Assembly: GCA_003017855.1 (NCBI GenBank)
Contig: PYER01000009.1
Span: forward strand, 1-54,530
Origin: a filamentous cyanobacterium CCT1
Lineage (GTDB): Bacteria; Cyanobacteriota; Cyanobacteriia; Phormidesmidales; Phormidesmidaceae
Reading direction: 5' to 3'
Length of the DNA stretch: 54,530 nucleotides
Shown: piece after piece, positions 35,461 through 44,833 of the stretch
Layout of the letters: each line of letters starts with the position of its first letter
Position numbering within the stretch: the first letter of the stretch is position 1
Notes under the pieces: model-generated
The model's input: only the letters and a program-made list of their open reading frames with translations
The model's database searches: none
What the model was told of the DNA's origin: nothing
Position numbers and translations under genes: made by a program

Positions 35461-37710
35461 TTACTTGCTCAAAAAGCTAAAGAAAGAATTTGCCAAAGAT
35501 GACACCTTATCTTTTTTTGTCCAAGCGGTTTTGTGATTACTTTTCCCATTGACCGGGGTAGATTGATGGTAATAATGATAATAGCCATACCCGGAATCAA
35601 TTTGCTCCTGAGAGTAATTGGCCACCATACCTATTACAGAGGTCTGAGCAATCTGAAGTTCATCGAGAGCTGCCTGTAACTGAGAATATTTAACTTCTCC
35701 TAGGTGAACTGCTAGCAGCATTCCCTGAGTTTTCTCTGCAATCATTGGAGTGTCTGCAAATCCCAATAAAGGAGGAGTATCAAAAATGATGAAATCAAAT
35801 TCTTGATTAATTTTGTCATAAAATTCCTGCATTCTAGGGGCTGCCAGAATTTTAAGAGGGCTCGGCGGTATAGGACCTGCGGTAACAATAAATAATTTTT
35901 CATCTAAGGGGAGATTGACCACAATATCTTCGAAGTCATATTCCCCTATCACATAATTAGACAATCCTTTTTCGTTGGGTAAATGACACAGTGTATGGAG
36001 GCTAGGGCGCCGAAAATCATTGTCTACCACCAAGGTTCGATATCCAAGCAAAGCCATTGTGTAAGCAAGATGAAAGCTTACAGTAGTTTTGCCTGAGTTC
36101 GGGACAGCTGAACTGACAGTTATGGATTTAAGCGGCTGTTCAGGATTACTAAGCCGAATATTAGTCGCTAATATCCTAAAAGCTTCCAGAAAAGGCATTG
36201 CAACTTGATCTGTCCTGAGTTCATAACTCAAAGGGGGTAAAGAAAAGTCTGAAGTTAATCCAATACTGTTTATTTCTCGGACGGCAAAAAGTACAGAGCC
36301 ACCGCTATTTAACAAAGAACTGATAGGGATATTGCCCAACACTGGCAGTCGAACTGCTGCTTTGAGCTCGTCGATGGTGTAAATTTTACCGCTGAATCGA
36401 TCTACAACAATAGCAGCTCCGGCCCCCAAAAGTAGTCCCAGCAGGGTTCCCAGCAAGAGGTTTCGTTTGGCACTAGCTGCAGATGCCCTAGGCTGAGAAG
36501 GGGGAGTAAGCACCTCCCAGGGAGTCTGTCGTTGGGCTGCGTCAATCCGTAAGGCTTCCCGCTTCGTCAAAAACTGATTGAGGTTAGTAGTAGCAATTTC
36601 CAATTCCCGTTGTAGTGCGTTGTACTGTCGAGTTACCGTCGATAGACGATTGGTGGTTTGGTTAAGGGTCACTATAGTCTCGCTGAGTGCGCGATCGCGA
36701 TTTTCTAGCTCACGAATATAGCTGGCCAATTCCCTCTGCACCCGCAGCCCCTCTCGTTCTATCAAGGGCTGCAGGTTCTCGCGACGAGATTCCACTACTT
36801 CGATTTCAGGGCTATTTTCTAGATACAGGGTCAAGTCTGCCGCTAGCTGGCTATCAACTTCCAAAAGTTGATTGAGCAATGCTTGGTAACGATTGCTATT
36901 GAGCAGAGCGGAGTTGGCAGCCAATTCACCATCATTATTTAGAGTCTGCTGCAGTTCTTGGTAAAGCTGCTGAGATTGTTCTAGCTGCAATCGTAAATCA
37001 AACTGCTCCGCAGTAAATTTGGCGGTTTGAGTGGATAGCTGTTCGCCCTGCTTGAGTGGATCGATTAAGTTAGAACGCTGCCGTAAATCTTCCAGTTCCG
37101 CTTCCAGGCTACTGACCCGCTCTCGTACTTCCGGAAGCTGCTCGTCGAGGAAATCAAGACCTCGAAAGATGTCATTCTGTCGATCCTCGAGGCTGTAGCG
37201 GAGATACCCCGCCATAACCACCTCTAAAACATCTGTTACCTGTTCTGGATCTTCGCTGCTGTAGGTAACCGTCAGAATTTCACCGTCCTGATTGGGAACA
37301 ATCTTCAGGTTGGTGATGAGTTGACCGTAGGAAACGCTAGGTTGACTTTTCTGAAGTTCCTTGAGAATCGGCTCTATTACCCTTGGGCTGGTAAGAATTC
37401 TCAAGCGAGTTTCATCTATGGTCGAATTACCAAATTCCGTCTGATTACTTAAGGCATTCGGATTTAGAGTGGAAATAATTTGGGTTTCCAGGGTTGAGGA
37501 TGGGGTTAGGATATCAAAGCTAGACTGATAGGTTGGAGCATCGGTAATGGCTTTGAGAACGGCAGCCGAGGCAGTTAGGGTAGTAATGCCAGCGATCAGC
37601 AATAGGTGTCGTCGTAGAGCAGCAACGAACCGATCTAGCCTGAGTCCCCCCTCTTGATCTCCCTCGGGGTGAAGGGCTCCTTTTGAGGAAAGCTGGAGTT
37701 CAGAGGCCAT
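35461..37710 (-). CDS. wzc: Wzc-type polysaccharide co-polymerase / tyrosine autokinase
   Basis: A 749-residue inner-membrane protein that sets polysaccharide chain length and drives export through Wza. Order: N-terminal membrane segment LLLIAGITTLTASAAVLKAI, the Wzz-like periplasmic region with long coiled coil (about 190-420), second membrane segment NLLLGTLLGLLLGAGAAIVV, then a BY-kinase domain. Walker A is SSAVPNSGKTTVSFHLAYTM, Walker A' TLVVDNDFRRPSLH and Walker B FIIFDTPPLLGFADTPM. A tyrosine cluster (GYGYYHYYH) near the C-terminus is the expected autophosphorylation site. It is a fused Wzc, not a split pair. ATG 37710. It follows wza by 110 bases in the same direction. Confidence 0.93.
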   Translation of the reverse strand: MASELQLSSKGALHPEGDQEGGLRLDRFVAALRRHLLLIAGITTLTASAAVLKAITDAPTYQSSFDILTPSSTLETQIISTLNPNALSNQTEFGNSTIDETRLRILTSPRVIEPILKELQKSQPSVSYGQLITNLKIVPNQDGEILTVTYSSEDPEQVTDVLEVVMAGYLRYSLEDRQNDIFRGLDFLDEQLPEVRERVSSLEAELEDLRQRSNLIDPLKQGEQLSTQTAKFTAEQFDLRLQLEQSQQLYQELQQTLNNDGELAANSALLNSNRYQALLNQLLEVDSQLAADLTLYLENSPEIEVVESRRENLQPLIEREGLRVQRELASYIRELENRDRALSETIVTLNQTTNRLSTVTRQYNALQRELEIATTNLNQFLTKREALRIDAAQRQTPWEVLTPPSQPRASAASAKRNLLLGTLLGLLLGAGAAIVVDRFSGKIYTIDELKAAVRLPVLGNIPISSLLNSGGSVLFAVREINSIGLTSDFSLPPLSYELRTDQVAMPFLEAFRILATNIRLSNPEQPLKSITVSSAVPNSGKTTVSFHLAYTMALLGYRTLVVDNDFRRPSLHTLCHLPNEKGLSNYVIGEYDFEDIVVNLPLDEKLFIVTAGPIPPSPLKILAAPRMQEFYDKINQEFDFIIFDTPPLLGFADTPMIAEKTQGMLLAVHLGEVKYSQLQAALDELQIAQTSVIGMVANYSQEQIDSGYGYYHYYHQSTPVNGKSNHKTAWTKKDKVSSLANSFFSFLSK

Positions 37711-37819
37711 CAGGGTTACTCTCTCAAAATAGTAGGCAGGCTATAGTTAGGCTAGCGCGCACTCGTCAACAGGGCAGCTTTGCTTGATGAACTTAACCAA
37801 TTGATCAAAATAGGTGTGA

Positions 37820-39313
37820 TCAAAATTGATTAAACAGATTAAACGGCAGAGTAAACAGAGACAATGCTCGGCCAAGAGGGACGATAAGATTGTCTAAGCC
37901 GTCAGCCAAAGCAGCCGTGGCTGAACGCTGCACAATCACAATATCGTTATTACGTAGCAGCGGGTTCATAGTTTCGTCAATGCCCTCAGCAAAGTCAACC
38001 GGTAATGTACTGCGGGTCGCAGTGCCATTGGGATTTAGACGAATCAGCTCCACAGTCCCATTATTGGCTCGATTGTTGAAGCCTCCCGCAGCGAGCACCC
38101 CCTGGCTCAAAGGAGTGTTGGGGGGAACCTCAATCATTCCAGGGCTCACAACCTCCCCAACCACGTTAATGCGGATGGTGTCAGGGGAAAAGCTCGCAGC
38201 AGCGATCGCGGTGATTTCCTCCGGTGGTAGACCTGCCGCCAGGGGAATATGCACTGTATCCCCCTCCTGTAAAATAATGTCTTCTGTAATGTCTCCTGCT
38301 ACCAGTAGCTCCCACAGATCCACTGCGATTACCTGTTCTTGACCATTGCGAGTGCGCCGGCGGACTTCTATGTTGCGAATGTTGGCCTCAGGCTTAATGC
38401 CACCGGCTACCTGAATGGCCCGGGTAACAGTCGGAGGCACGTTGCTACCTGCACTGCCTCCTGGAACCCCAGCTTCACCAGTGCGGGCCGTGCCAGTAAC
38501 GGTGTAGGGACCCGGCCGAAATACCTCGCCAACTACTGCTATGTTGAGGGGGCGCCCCTCATCTGCCGAAAAGCTCGCTGCGGCCAGTTGCAAAGCCTCC
38601 CGAGAATTAAAGCTCGTCTGTGTCGGGATAAAAACCGTATCTCCATCCCGCAGTGCCATATTATATTGCAGGTCTCCTGTCTCTAGGAACTGCCATAGAT
38701 TGGCCACGATGGTCTGCCGACCGCCTCCTACTAATGGTCTTTGAATAGAGACCTGACGTAAATCCGCCGACTGAGTGACTCCACCGGCGGCTTCCAGAGC
38801 CGTAATCAAGGACGGAAACTGAGTACCCTCCCGCGAAAGAATGTAAGCCCCCGGCTTGGACACTTCTCCTGCTATGCCAATCCTCAAGGGGCGCGGACTG
38901 GTCAGAAAAAGATTCACAATAGGGCGGCGCAGTCGCTGGGCGTAGGCTTGGGAGATAGCTAGTTCTGCCTGCTCTAGTGTTAACCCCACTACAGATACCT
39001 GCCCTATCATTGGCAAGCTCAAAGAGCCATTTATTAGTACTTCATAGCTGCCACTGTATTCACTGATTCGAAACACCTCCATGCGCACCTGATCCCCAGG
39101 GCCTAGCGTATAGTCATCACTATTAGCCGTTGGCACGGAAGACGAGGTTGGCCTAGGCAAAGGAGTTAGAGGGACTAGCGGAGATGTAATGTCCCCCTGC
39201 AGCAGAGGAACTTGGGCTGCAGCCGTTGTTGCCAAACTACCAGCTAGCAATAAGGACAGATAGCTAGCTACAGGAAGAGACTTACAGAATTGGCTCGTCA
39301 TCTTGCTTCCCAC
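37820..39313 (-). CDS. wza: Wza-type outer-membrane polysaccharide export protein
   Basis: A 497-residue periplasmic/outer-membrane channel protein. A signal peptide (SYLSLLLAGSLATTAAAQ) ends at about residue 35, with no lipobox cysteine, so it is probably not a lipoprotein. DDYTLGPGDQVRMEVFRI begins the polysaccharide-export domain. Three SLBB units follow (IGIAGEVSKPGAYILSREG; IAVVGEVFRPGPYTVTGTA; INVVGEVVSPGMIEVPPN). GTG at 39313 is favoured: AGGAGG lies five bases before it, while the next ATG (39301) would be 17 bases away. It is transcribed away from the kinase gene and leads the wza-wzc pair. Confidence 0.92.
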   Translation of the reverse strand: MGSKMTSQFCKSLPVASYLSLLLAGSLATTAAAQVPLLQGDITSPLVPLTPLPRPTSSSVPTANSDDYTLGPGDQVRMEVFRISEYSGSYEVLINGSLSLPMIGQVSVVGLTLEQAELAISQAYAQRLRRPIVNLFLTSPRPLRIGIAGEVSKPGAYILSREGTQFPSLITALEAAGGVTQSADLRQVSIQRPLVGGGRQTIVANLWQFLETGDLQYNMALRDGDTVFIPTQTSFNSREALQLAAASFSADEGRPLNIAVVGEVFRPGPYTVTGTARTGEAGVPGGSAGSNVPPTVTRAIQVAGGIKPEANIRNIEVRRRTRNGQEQVIAVDLWELLVAGDITEDIILQEGDTVHIPLAAGLPPEEITAIAAASFSPDTIRINVVGEVVSPGMIEVPPNTPLSQGVLAAGGFNNRANNGTVELIRLNPNGTATRSTLPVDFAEGIDETMNPLLRNNDIVIVQRSATAALADGLDNLIVPLGRALSLFTLPFNLFNQF

Positions 39314-39610
39314 GCAAGCCTCCTAAATATAATAGTATTTGATGCAAATCCGGAATAAAGATTTCTAAGCATTGATTTAGAGCAAAGAACCTTAACAAGA
39401 AAATATAGAGTATAATTCGGTTGCTTAAGATAACCAGGCATAATCACGTGTATAGAACCAACTTACAGCAGTCGGTTCATTTATAACAATAGCAAAAGTA
39501 GAGCAGCCGTCACCTTCTTTAAAGATTTGGTGAAGATGGTTGGTTGAATTGGTGCTTGAAACCGATGCCTATCTTATTACATTTAGAGATCCTGTATCAC
39601 TTTGAAGGTT
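39314..39610. promoter_or_regulatory. Divergent region between wza and the Ser/Thr kinase
   Basis: About 300 AT-rich bases without a gene, placing the export and kinase promoters back to back. TATAAT at 39411-39416 is a possible plus-strand -10, with no clear -35 at the right distance. The wza ribosome binding site AGGAGG is at 39319-39324 (minus strand). Confidence 0.4.
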
Positions 39611-41374
39611 ATGGCGGATTTCCTTGATTTCTCTAACTACGGATATCGCATAGAGAGTGAGTTAGGTGCCAACCGGACAGGAGGACGCATTACCTACTTA
39701 GCTACGGATCTTGATCTGAATTGTAAAGTTGTCATTAAGCAGTTTCAGTTTGTCCGTCGGGGAGCTAGTTGGTCGGAGTACGACTCTATAAAGCAAGAAA
39801 TTCAAGTACTTCGAGATTTGAGAAATCCTGGTATTCCTCGATATTTGAATTCATTTCAGACAGCTAACGGCTTTTGCATCGTTCAAGAATATAAGGCGGC
39901 TACCCCCCTTTCATCGACTCGCAGCTTCGACCCTGAGGAACTGCGAGTCATCGCTACTAAATTACTAGAAATCCTAGTATATTTGCAAAACCGCATTCCA
40001 CCTATCATCCATCGAGACCTAAAACCCGACAATGTCTTGGTAGATGAACATCTGAACGTATTTTTGGTGGATTTTGGCTTTGCCCGGGTTGGGGATGGAG
40101 AGGTCGGGGTAAGCAGCGTAGTTAAGGGAACCTTAGGGTTTATGCCGCCAGAGCAGCTGTTTAACCGCCAACTGACGGAGGCATCGGATCTATATGGGCT
40201 AGGTATGACGCTAATTTGTTTGCTAACCCATACTAAACCCGACGATATTGGTAGTTTAGTTGACATCAGCTACAAGGTAAAATTCAAGCATTTAACTCCC
40301 AAGCTTAATTTCCATTGGGTGAAGTGGCTGGAGAAGCTTTCTGAGCCTCGCCTCAATGATCGCTTTGCTAATGCTAAAGAAGCTCTAAAGGCGATGCCTA
40401 CATCTCCCATTCACCCCCCTGAGGTGAATCTTAGTGTTGCTAGTTTGATGGTGCAGGCAGACAGGCTTAATCAGCAGCTCAGTTGTAAGGTTGAGATTAC
40501 CAATGTGGTTCCTGAAATTACCCTAAAGGGAACGTGGGAGGTTCAGGAACATACCCAAGATGGCCAAACCTTGGAGCAGAGACACAATTGGATTGCTATT
40601 ACCCCTGCTCAGTTTGAAGGCAATCAGATAACCTGCCACATTCACGTGAATACCAGTCGCCTGATGGCGGGTATGCTTTACAACCGAACTTTGCTGCTCC
40701 ATACCAATGCCTTTCCGACAACCTACGCGATTCCCCTTGAGGTAAGGACGGCTGAGCTACCTGTCCATACCACGAGAATGTCGCTGTATCCCCTACTACT
40801 GCAGTTCGCCTGGGTGATCCTGGTGGTGAGGCTAGTCCTGTGGACTTCTATACCCGGAATAACCGAAACGAGCTTGGTGGGAGCAATAAGTATTGGATTA
40901 TTAGTGGGGACTATTGTTGGTCTTCAAGGGGCAGCCTGGACCCTTCAAGGAGCAAGTACTACAGCCGGTTCTCGACTTACCTCCTTAGCCGCTATTGGGC
41001 TTTGTGTGCCCACGCTCATCATAGCTTGGCATTTTCTGGATAGCCTTTTGGGTGCTTGGGAAGCGGTGCTCTCAGGTCTAGTTCCAGGGCTGTTTGGTGG
41101 CTGGATGATAGGTTTGGGGATTGGCCTGACCGCTGAAAAGCTGCTGACTTATAATTTGCCGAAATCAGAAACTAGAGCCCTTGTGCTGCTGTCAAGTACT
41201 CTGGCGGCTAGTTTAGTGATTGGATTTTCAACAAATTTTAATCAGGGGTTCGTCGTGTTGGCAATTGTTCTTTTGATACTCGCGTTGGCGTCTATGCTGA
41301 TCCATGCTCCCCTTAATTACGTCAAACGAGTCGCTGACTATCGCAGGCTTGAGGGCGATCGCATTCGTCCCTAA
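39611..41374 (+). CDS. Membrane-anchored Ser/Thr protein kinase
   Basis: A 587-residue Hanks-type kinase. ATG 39611 is preferred over TTG 39602. Kinase domain about 10-265: CKVVIKQFQFVRRG (ATP-lysine K43), IIHRDLKPDNVLVDEHLNVF (catalytic loop), VDFGFARVGDG (metal DFG), GTLGFMPPEQL and the activation segment. The usual glycine-rich loop is imperfect (LGANRTGGRITYLA). Residues about 280-380 are beta-rich, without a known domain. Six membrane segments follow from about 385, such as LLLQFAWVILVVRLVLW and GFVVLAIVLLILALASMLI. A C-terminal membrane cluster of this size is unusual; most have one helix and an outside sensor. Divergent from wza, it may regulate polysaccharide export. Confidence 0.87.
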   Translation: MADFLDFSNYGYRIESELGANRTGGRITYLATDLDLNCKVVIKQFQFVRRGASWSEYDSIKQEIQVLRDLRNPGIPRYLNSFQTANGFCIVQEYKAATPLSSTRSFDPEELRVIATKLLEILVYLQNRIPPIIHRDLKPDNVLVDEHLNVFLVDFGFARVGDGEVGVSSVVKGTLGFMPPEQLFNRQLTEASDLYGLGMTLICLLTHTKPDDIGSLVDISYKVKFKHLTPKLNFHWVKWLEKLSEPRLNDRFANAKEALKAMPTSPIHPPEVNLSVASLMVQADRLNQQLSCKVEITNVVPEITLKGTWEVQEHTQDGQTLEQRHNWIAITPAQFEGNQITCHIHVNTSRLMAGMLYNRTLLLHTNAFPTTYAIPLEVRTAELPVHTTRMSLYPLLLQFAWVILVVRLVLWTSIPGITETSLVGAISIGLLVGTIVGLQGAAWTLQGASTTAGSRLTSLAAIGLCVPTLIIAWHFLDSLLGAWEAVLSGLVPGLFGGWMIGLGIGLTAEKLLTYNLPKSETRALVLLSSTLAASLVIGFSTNFNQGFVVLAIVLLILALASMLIHAPLNYVKRVADYRRLEGDRIRP

Positions 41375-41476
41375 GGGCCTATCAGGGACAGAAGACAGGA
41401 CTCAAGGTCCAAGTAGGGTTGGTCCAGAATTGGCAATTAAAGCCTCGCTCCATAAGCCTTTCAGGCGTATCAAACT

Positions 41477-41523
41477 CTTCCTTCGCACGGAAGAGGTCAC
41501 TGGTTCGAAACCAGTATTACCCA
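41477..41523 (+). tRNA. 3' half of a tRNA (anticodon CGC), probable attachment-site fragment
   Basis: CTTCC-TTCGCAC-GGAAG forms an anticodon stem and 7-base loop (anticodon CGC, alanine), then AGGTC as variable loop. ACTGG-TTCGAAA-CCAGT is the T arm, and ATTACCC plus A resembles the acceptor 3' strand. No D arm or 5' acceptor (GGGTAAT) precedes it, so this is not a complete tRNA. For alanine a G3-U70 pair would be expected, which the 3' strand does not support, so identity is uncertain. Such 3' halves usually mark integration sites. It sits between the kinase and the start of the GC-rich flank. Confidence 0.5.
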
Positions 41524-41555
41524 TATCATCCGAAAGGCTGTAAACCTATGGGCGT

Positions 41556-41580
41556 GCCACTAGCTACCAACGCTAGTGGC
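41556..41580 (+). terminator. Stem-loop between convergent genes (possible terminator)
   Basis: GCCACTAGC (41556-41564) pairs with GCTAGTGGC (41572-41580) around the loop TACCAAC. No U-run follows, so intrinsic termination is not certain. It lies between the plus-strand kinase and the minus-strand small membrane protein. Confidence 0.4.
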
Positions 41581-41661
41581 GGCACGAAATATAGAACTGA
41601 TTTGAAAAAGGCTTGTAGGCTTGGGCTGTAGCTTGAGGAGTGTAGTTCGTGGGTTAAGTTC

Positions 41662-41886
41662 TTAGTCAGGTTTGCGAAACTTGCCCCAAAGCTCAATCAT
41701 TAGCAGTGCGCCACCGCTGGCAAAAGCGCCGCCGACCATACCATTGGCTACCCGCGCCCTAGACGTTTCTGTAAGGCAGTAACCTGGTAGGCCTTCTGAC
41801 TGGTTACAGGACTGGTTCTCAACCCGTGCCGCGCTGCCGCCTAGGAGAATGCCCGCTGCGATCGCCAGGGTAGCTCTCCACAACAT
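41662..41886 (-). CDS. Small membrane protein, unknown
   Basis: A 74-residue protein from ATG 41886; an upstream TTG in frame is less likely. Hydrophobic segments LWRATLAIAAGILLGG and VGGAFASGGALLMIELWG suggest two helices, with a short loop of two cysteines (ENQSCNQSEGLPGYC) that could form a disulfide in the periplasm or thylakoid lumen. No family recognised. It stands alone. Confidence 0.6.
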   Translation of the reverse strand: MLWRATLAIAAGILLGGSAARVENQSCNQSEGLPGYCLTETSRARVANGMVGGAFASGGALLMIELWGKFRKPD

Positions 41887-42050
41887 GGTGTTTCTTTCGC
41901 GTTGAATAAACATTTCGGTAGTTGACAAAAGGTTCGATTAGAATACCCACCTACATCAACTTCCTTAACGGCAGTTTGCCACTGGCCCTATAAATTTATG
42001 TCATCCCCCTCATCGTCTGGCCTAAATAATTCGTGGCTCTTTGATTCTGG

Positions 42051-43595
42051 CTATCGCCGCCACCGCAGCCAAGTGGCCGCTAATCTTTTAATTAAAGGTG
42101 TAAATCGGCTGAGGCTGTACTCGTCAGCCACCTTGCGAATTACCTCTGCCTGGGTGGGGTAGGGATGAATGACTTGGGCGATCGCGCCCAGGCCCAGGCC
42201 CTTCTCCATTGCCAGGGTGATCTCATTGATCATCTCCCCCGCGTGGCGAGCAACTACTGTCGCCGCCAAAATTTGGTCTCGATCAGCGGCTAGATGAATC
42301 TTGGCAAAGCCCTCGGTTTCCCCATCGGTTACGGCCCGATCGACCTTCGCTAGGGGCAGCGTAAAGGTGCGCACATCCTGCCGCTGGGCTACCTCGCTGG
42401 CGGGTATGCCCACGTGGGCCACTTCCGGGTCGGTATAGGTGCACCAGGGCATCGTTAGGCTACTCAGCCTGCGGCGGCCAATGCCAAAGGGAGCAAACAG
42501 CGCATTTTGAATCAGAATGCGGGCGGCAGCATCGGCGGCGTGGGTAAATTTCCAGCGCATGCAGCAGTCGCCAACGGCATAGATGCGAGGGTTAGTGGTT
42601 TGCAGATAGTCGTTAATGCAGATGCCCTGCTTCGGGTCTGCCTCCACCCCAACCCGCTCTAAACCCAGGCCTTGAATATTGGGCTGCCGCCCTACTCCCA
42701 CCAAAATTTCGTCTACAACCACGGTGTGAGTTGCATCGCCTTGCTGGTAGTAAATGACTTTCTCCTGGCCGCGCCGCTCTATGCGCTGGGCTTGGGCATC
42801 GAGCTTGAGATCAATGCCTTCTTCTTTAAAGAGGCGCTGCATTAGGTTAGAAACATCGGGGTCAGACTTGTCTAGAATGCGATCGCCCCGCTGTAGCTGC
42901 GTTACCTGCGCCCCCAAACGCTGAAAAGTCTGAGCCAGTTCGCAGCCAATGTAGCCACCGCCGATGATAGCGAGACGAGGCGGGCACTCGGTTAGCTCGA
43001 AGACTGTTTCATTGGTCAGGTAGCCCGCCTCGTCTAGCCCTTCAATAGGCAGCTGCACAGGGCTAGAGCCGGTCGCGATCGCCGCTTTTTGAAAGCGCAG
43101 CCGCTGCTCATCCACCATCACCGTGTCTGCGCCAGAAAACTCGGCTTTACCAAAAAAGATATCGACGCCATACGCATCCTGAATATGACGAGCCGAGTCA
43201 TTTTGGCTAATGGCTGCCCGCACCCGCCGCAGTCGCTCCATCACCTGGGGAAAGTTTACCTGCACTCCTTCGGGAATCTGTACCCCAAACCGATGGGCCT
43301 GGCGCACATCCTGCACGGCCCGAGCCGAGCGAATCATTGCTTTGGAGGGAACACAGCCCACGTTGGTGCAATCGCCGCCCATCAAGTGCTGCTCAATCAA
43401 AGCGACTTTGGCCCCCAGCATGGCGGCTCCGGCAGCCGTAACCAGCCCTGCTGTACCGGCCCCAATGACTACCAGGTTGTAGCGCTCGGCGGCAACTGGA
43501 TTTTGCCAATCGGCGGGATGCAGGTTGGACACCAGCGTCTGGTTGTAGGTGTCCATGGGGGGAACGGTAACCGAGTTGGGGGCTGTTTGAGTCAC
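42051..43595 (-). CDS. Mercuric-reductase-like FAD/NAD(P) disulfide oxidoreductase
   Basis: A 514-residue class-I flavoprotein. LVVIGAGTAGLVTAAGAAML binds FAD; GGDCTNVGCVPSKAMIRSA is the redox-active C-x4-C; AIIGGGYIGCELAQTFQRL binds NAD(P)H; PRIYAVGDCC is the second FAD contact. The dimerisation end reads HPYPTQAEVIRK, where the usual H-P-T-L-S-E is altered, as in the cyanobacterial MerA-like group. No N-terminal MerA metal domain. The substrate is unknown; mercury reduction should not be assumed. A GTG starts the longest frame; ATG 43556 is an alternative. Confidence 0.86.
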   Translation of the reverse strand: MTQTAPNSVTVPPMDTYNQTLVSNLHPADWQNPVAAERYNLVVIGAGTAGLVTAAGAAMLGAKVALIEQHLMGGDCTNVGCVPSKAMIRSARAVQDVRQAHRFGVQIPEGVQVNFPQVMERLRRVRAAISQNDSARHIQDAYGVDIFFGKAEFSGADTVMVDEQRLRFQKAAIATGSSPVQLPIEGLDEAGYLTNETVFELTECPPRLAIIGGGYIGCELAQTFQRLGAQVTQLQRGDRILDKSDPDVSNLMQRLFKEEGIDLKLDAQAQRIERRGQEKVIYYQQGDATHTVVVDEILVGVGRQPNIQGLGLERVGVEADPKQGICINDYLQTTNPRIYAVGDCCMRWKFTHAADAAARILIQNALFAPFGIGRRRLSSLTMPWCTYTDPEVAHVGIPASEVAQRQDVRTFTLPLAKVDRAVTDGETEGFAKIHLAADRDQILAATVVARHAGEMINEITLAMEKGLGLGAIAQVIHPYPTQAEVIRKVADEYSLSRFTPLIKRLAATWLRWRR

Positions 43596-44161
43596 ACGAA
43601 TGCTCTAACCTGCGTAGTGAATTGACAAGAATCCGTCAAAGCCTCTCAAAACCAGAGATGCCTGTCTTCTACCTAGAGGCGGTTGCTGGGAGACTTTGGT
43701 CTATATCGTCATTTTCCAAGAGTAATTTGCTACAAATACAGCGACTCAAAGCGCAGAGTGTATCCCAGTTTTGTATTTGTGCTGCGTTGTTAGTTCGGGA
43801 AAAGAATTGTGCCTACCATTCCCGCGGAGGCAGGAATCTATTGGTAGCAACTGCTCTAGGTTGGATGCCCGTCTGCACGGGCATAACGGACCAGCCGCCC
43901 ATTACATCCATGAAGTTGCAAATTTGGGATGTACTCCGAAGCGTAACCCTGGCTCAACAATCCGTCTGTCAGCGCCTGACTGGGCAGAGTAACGCGCTGA
44001 TCTGCTGCTGGATGAGTTGTAGTCGCGTTCTCCTGCATTGGGTAGAAGCGAATTTGCCAGCTACCGTCTAACCTTAGTGGATTGATTAAGCGGCAAATTA
44101 CTGTCCTTTAAGATTCACGGTTTGGTTAGTTGTAGCGGCTATAGGACAGCATGAGCACCGC
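43596..44161. other. Intergenic stretch with a dispersed palindromic repeat
   Basis: No credible gene: open frames here lack family features. The repeat ATTCCCGCGGAGGCAGGAAT (43819-43838) and ATGCCCGTCTGCACGGGCAT (43866-43885) form two adjacent stem-loops, resembling the dispersed 'IPACAGMTD'-coding repeats of many bacteria. Confidence 0.6.
43819..43885. repeat. Paired palindromic repeat (two stem-loops)
   Basis: Left unit ATTCC...GGAAT with GC-rich loop; right unit ATGCCCG/CGGGCAT, a perfect 7-bp stem around TCTGCA. The pairing and GC-rich sequence are typical of transposase-mobilised (REP-like) repeats. Other copies in the genome are expected but cannot be tested here. Confidence 0.55.
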
Positions 44162-44833
44162 ATGATTATTGTCCATCATCTGAACAATTCCCGATCGCAG
44201 CGCATTCTTTGGCTACTAGAAGAACTGGGTCTGGAGTACGACATCAAGTACTACGAACGCGACCCCCAAACGCTGCTAGCCCCCGCATCGCTGCGGCAGG
44301 TTCATCCCTTAGGCAAGTCCCCCGTCATTACCGATGGCGCGCTGACCTTGGCCGAGTCGGGAGCCATTATTGAGTACCTGGTCGATCGGTATGGCAACGG
44401 TCGATTGGCCCCATCTACGGGTACCCCAGAGCGGCTGCGCTACACCTACTGGCTGCACTATGCCGAGGGCTCTGCCATGCCGCCTCTGTTGCTAAAGCTG
44501 GTCTTCGATCGCATCGAGCAGCAGCCGATGCCGTTTTTCGTCAAACCGATCGCCAAGTTGATTACGGGCCGCACCAAAGAGACGTTCATCACGCCGCAAA
44601 TTATGCAGCACCTCAGCTACCTAGAGTCAGAACTGGCCCAAAGCCCCTGGTTCGCAGGCAGCGATTTCACCGCCGCCGATATTCAAATGAGCTTCCCTAT
44701 TGAAGCAGCGGTGGCCCGAGGTGGGTTAGACGCTGGCTATCCCAGGCTGCTCGATTTCTGCGATCGCATTCACGCTCGCCCGGCTTACCAGCGAGCCCTA
44801 GAGCGGGGTGGCCCATACGAGTTTGCCCGCTAG
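44162..44833 (+). CDS. Glutathione S-transferase
   Basis: A 223-residue two-domain GST. N-terminal thioredoxin-like domain with HHLNNSRSQRILWLLEELGL (glutathione-activating serine region), QVHPLGKSPVI (cis-proline) and LAESGAIIEYLVDRYG (gamma-glutamyl contact E-S). All-alpha C-terminal domain with WFAGSDFTAADIQMSFPIEA, the N-capping box. Likely cytosolic detoxification or redox role. Stands alone. Confidence 0.9.
   Translation: MIIVHHLNNSRSQRILWLLEELGLEYDIKYYERDPQTLLAPASLRQVHPLGKSPVITDGALTLAESGAIIEYLVDRYGNGRLAPSTGTPERLRYTYWLHYAEGSAMPPLLLKLVFDRIEQQPMPFFVKPIAKLITGRTKETFITPQIMQHLSYLESELAQSPWFAGSDFTAADIQMSFPIEAAVARGGLDAGYPRLLDFCDRIHARPAYQRALERGGPYEFAR

Noticed and set aside
43622-44071. 149-codon open frame on the plus strand
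   Set aside because: No family features; it crosses the palindromic repeat, whose GC-rich sequence opens frames by chance.
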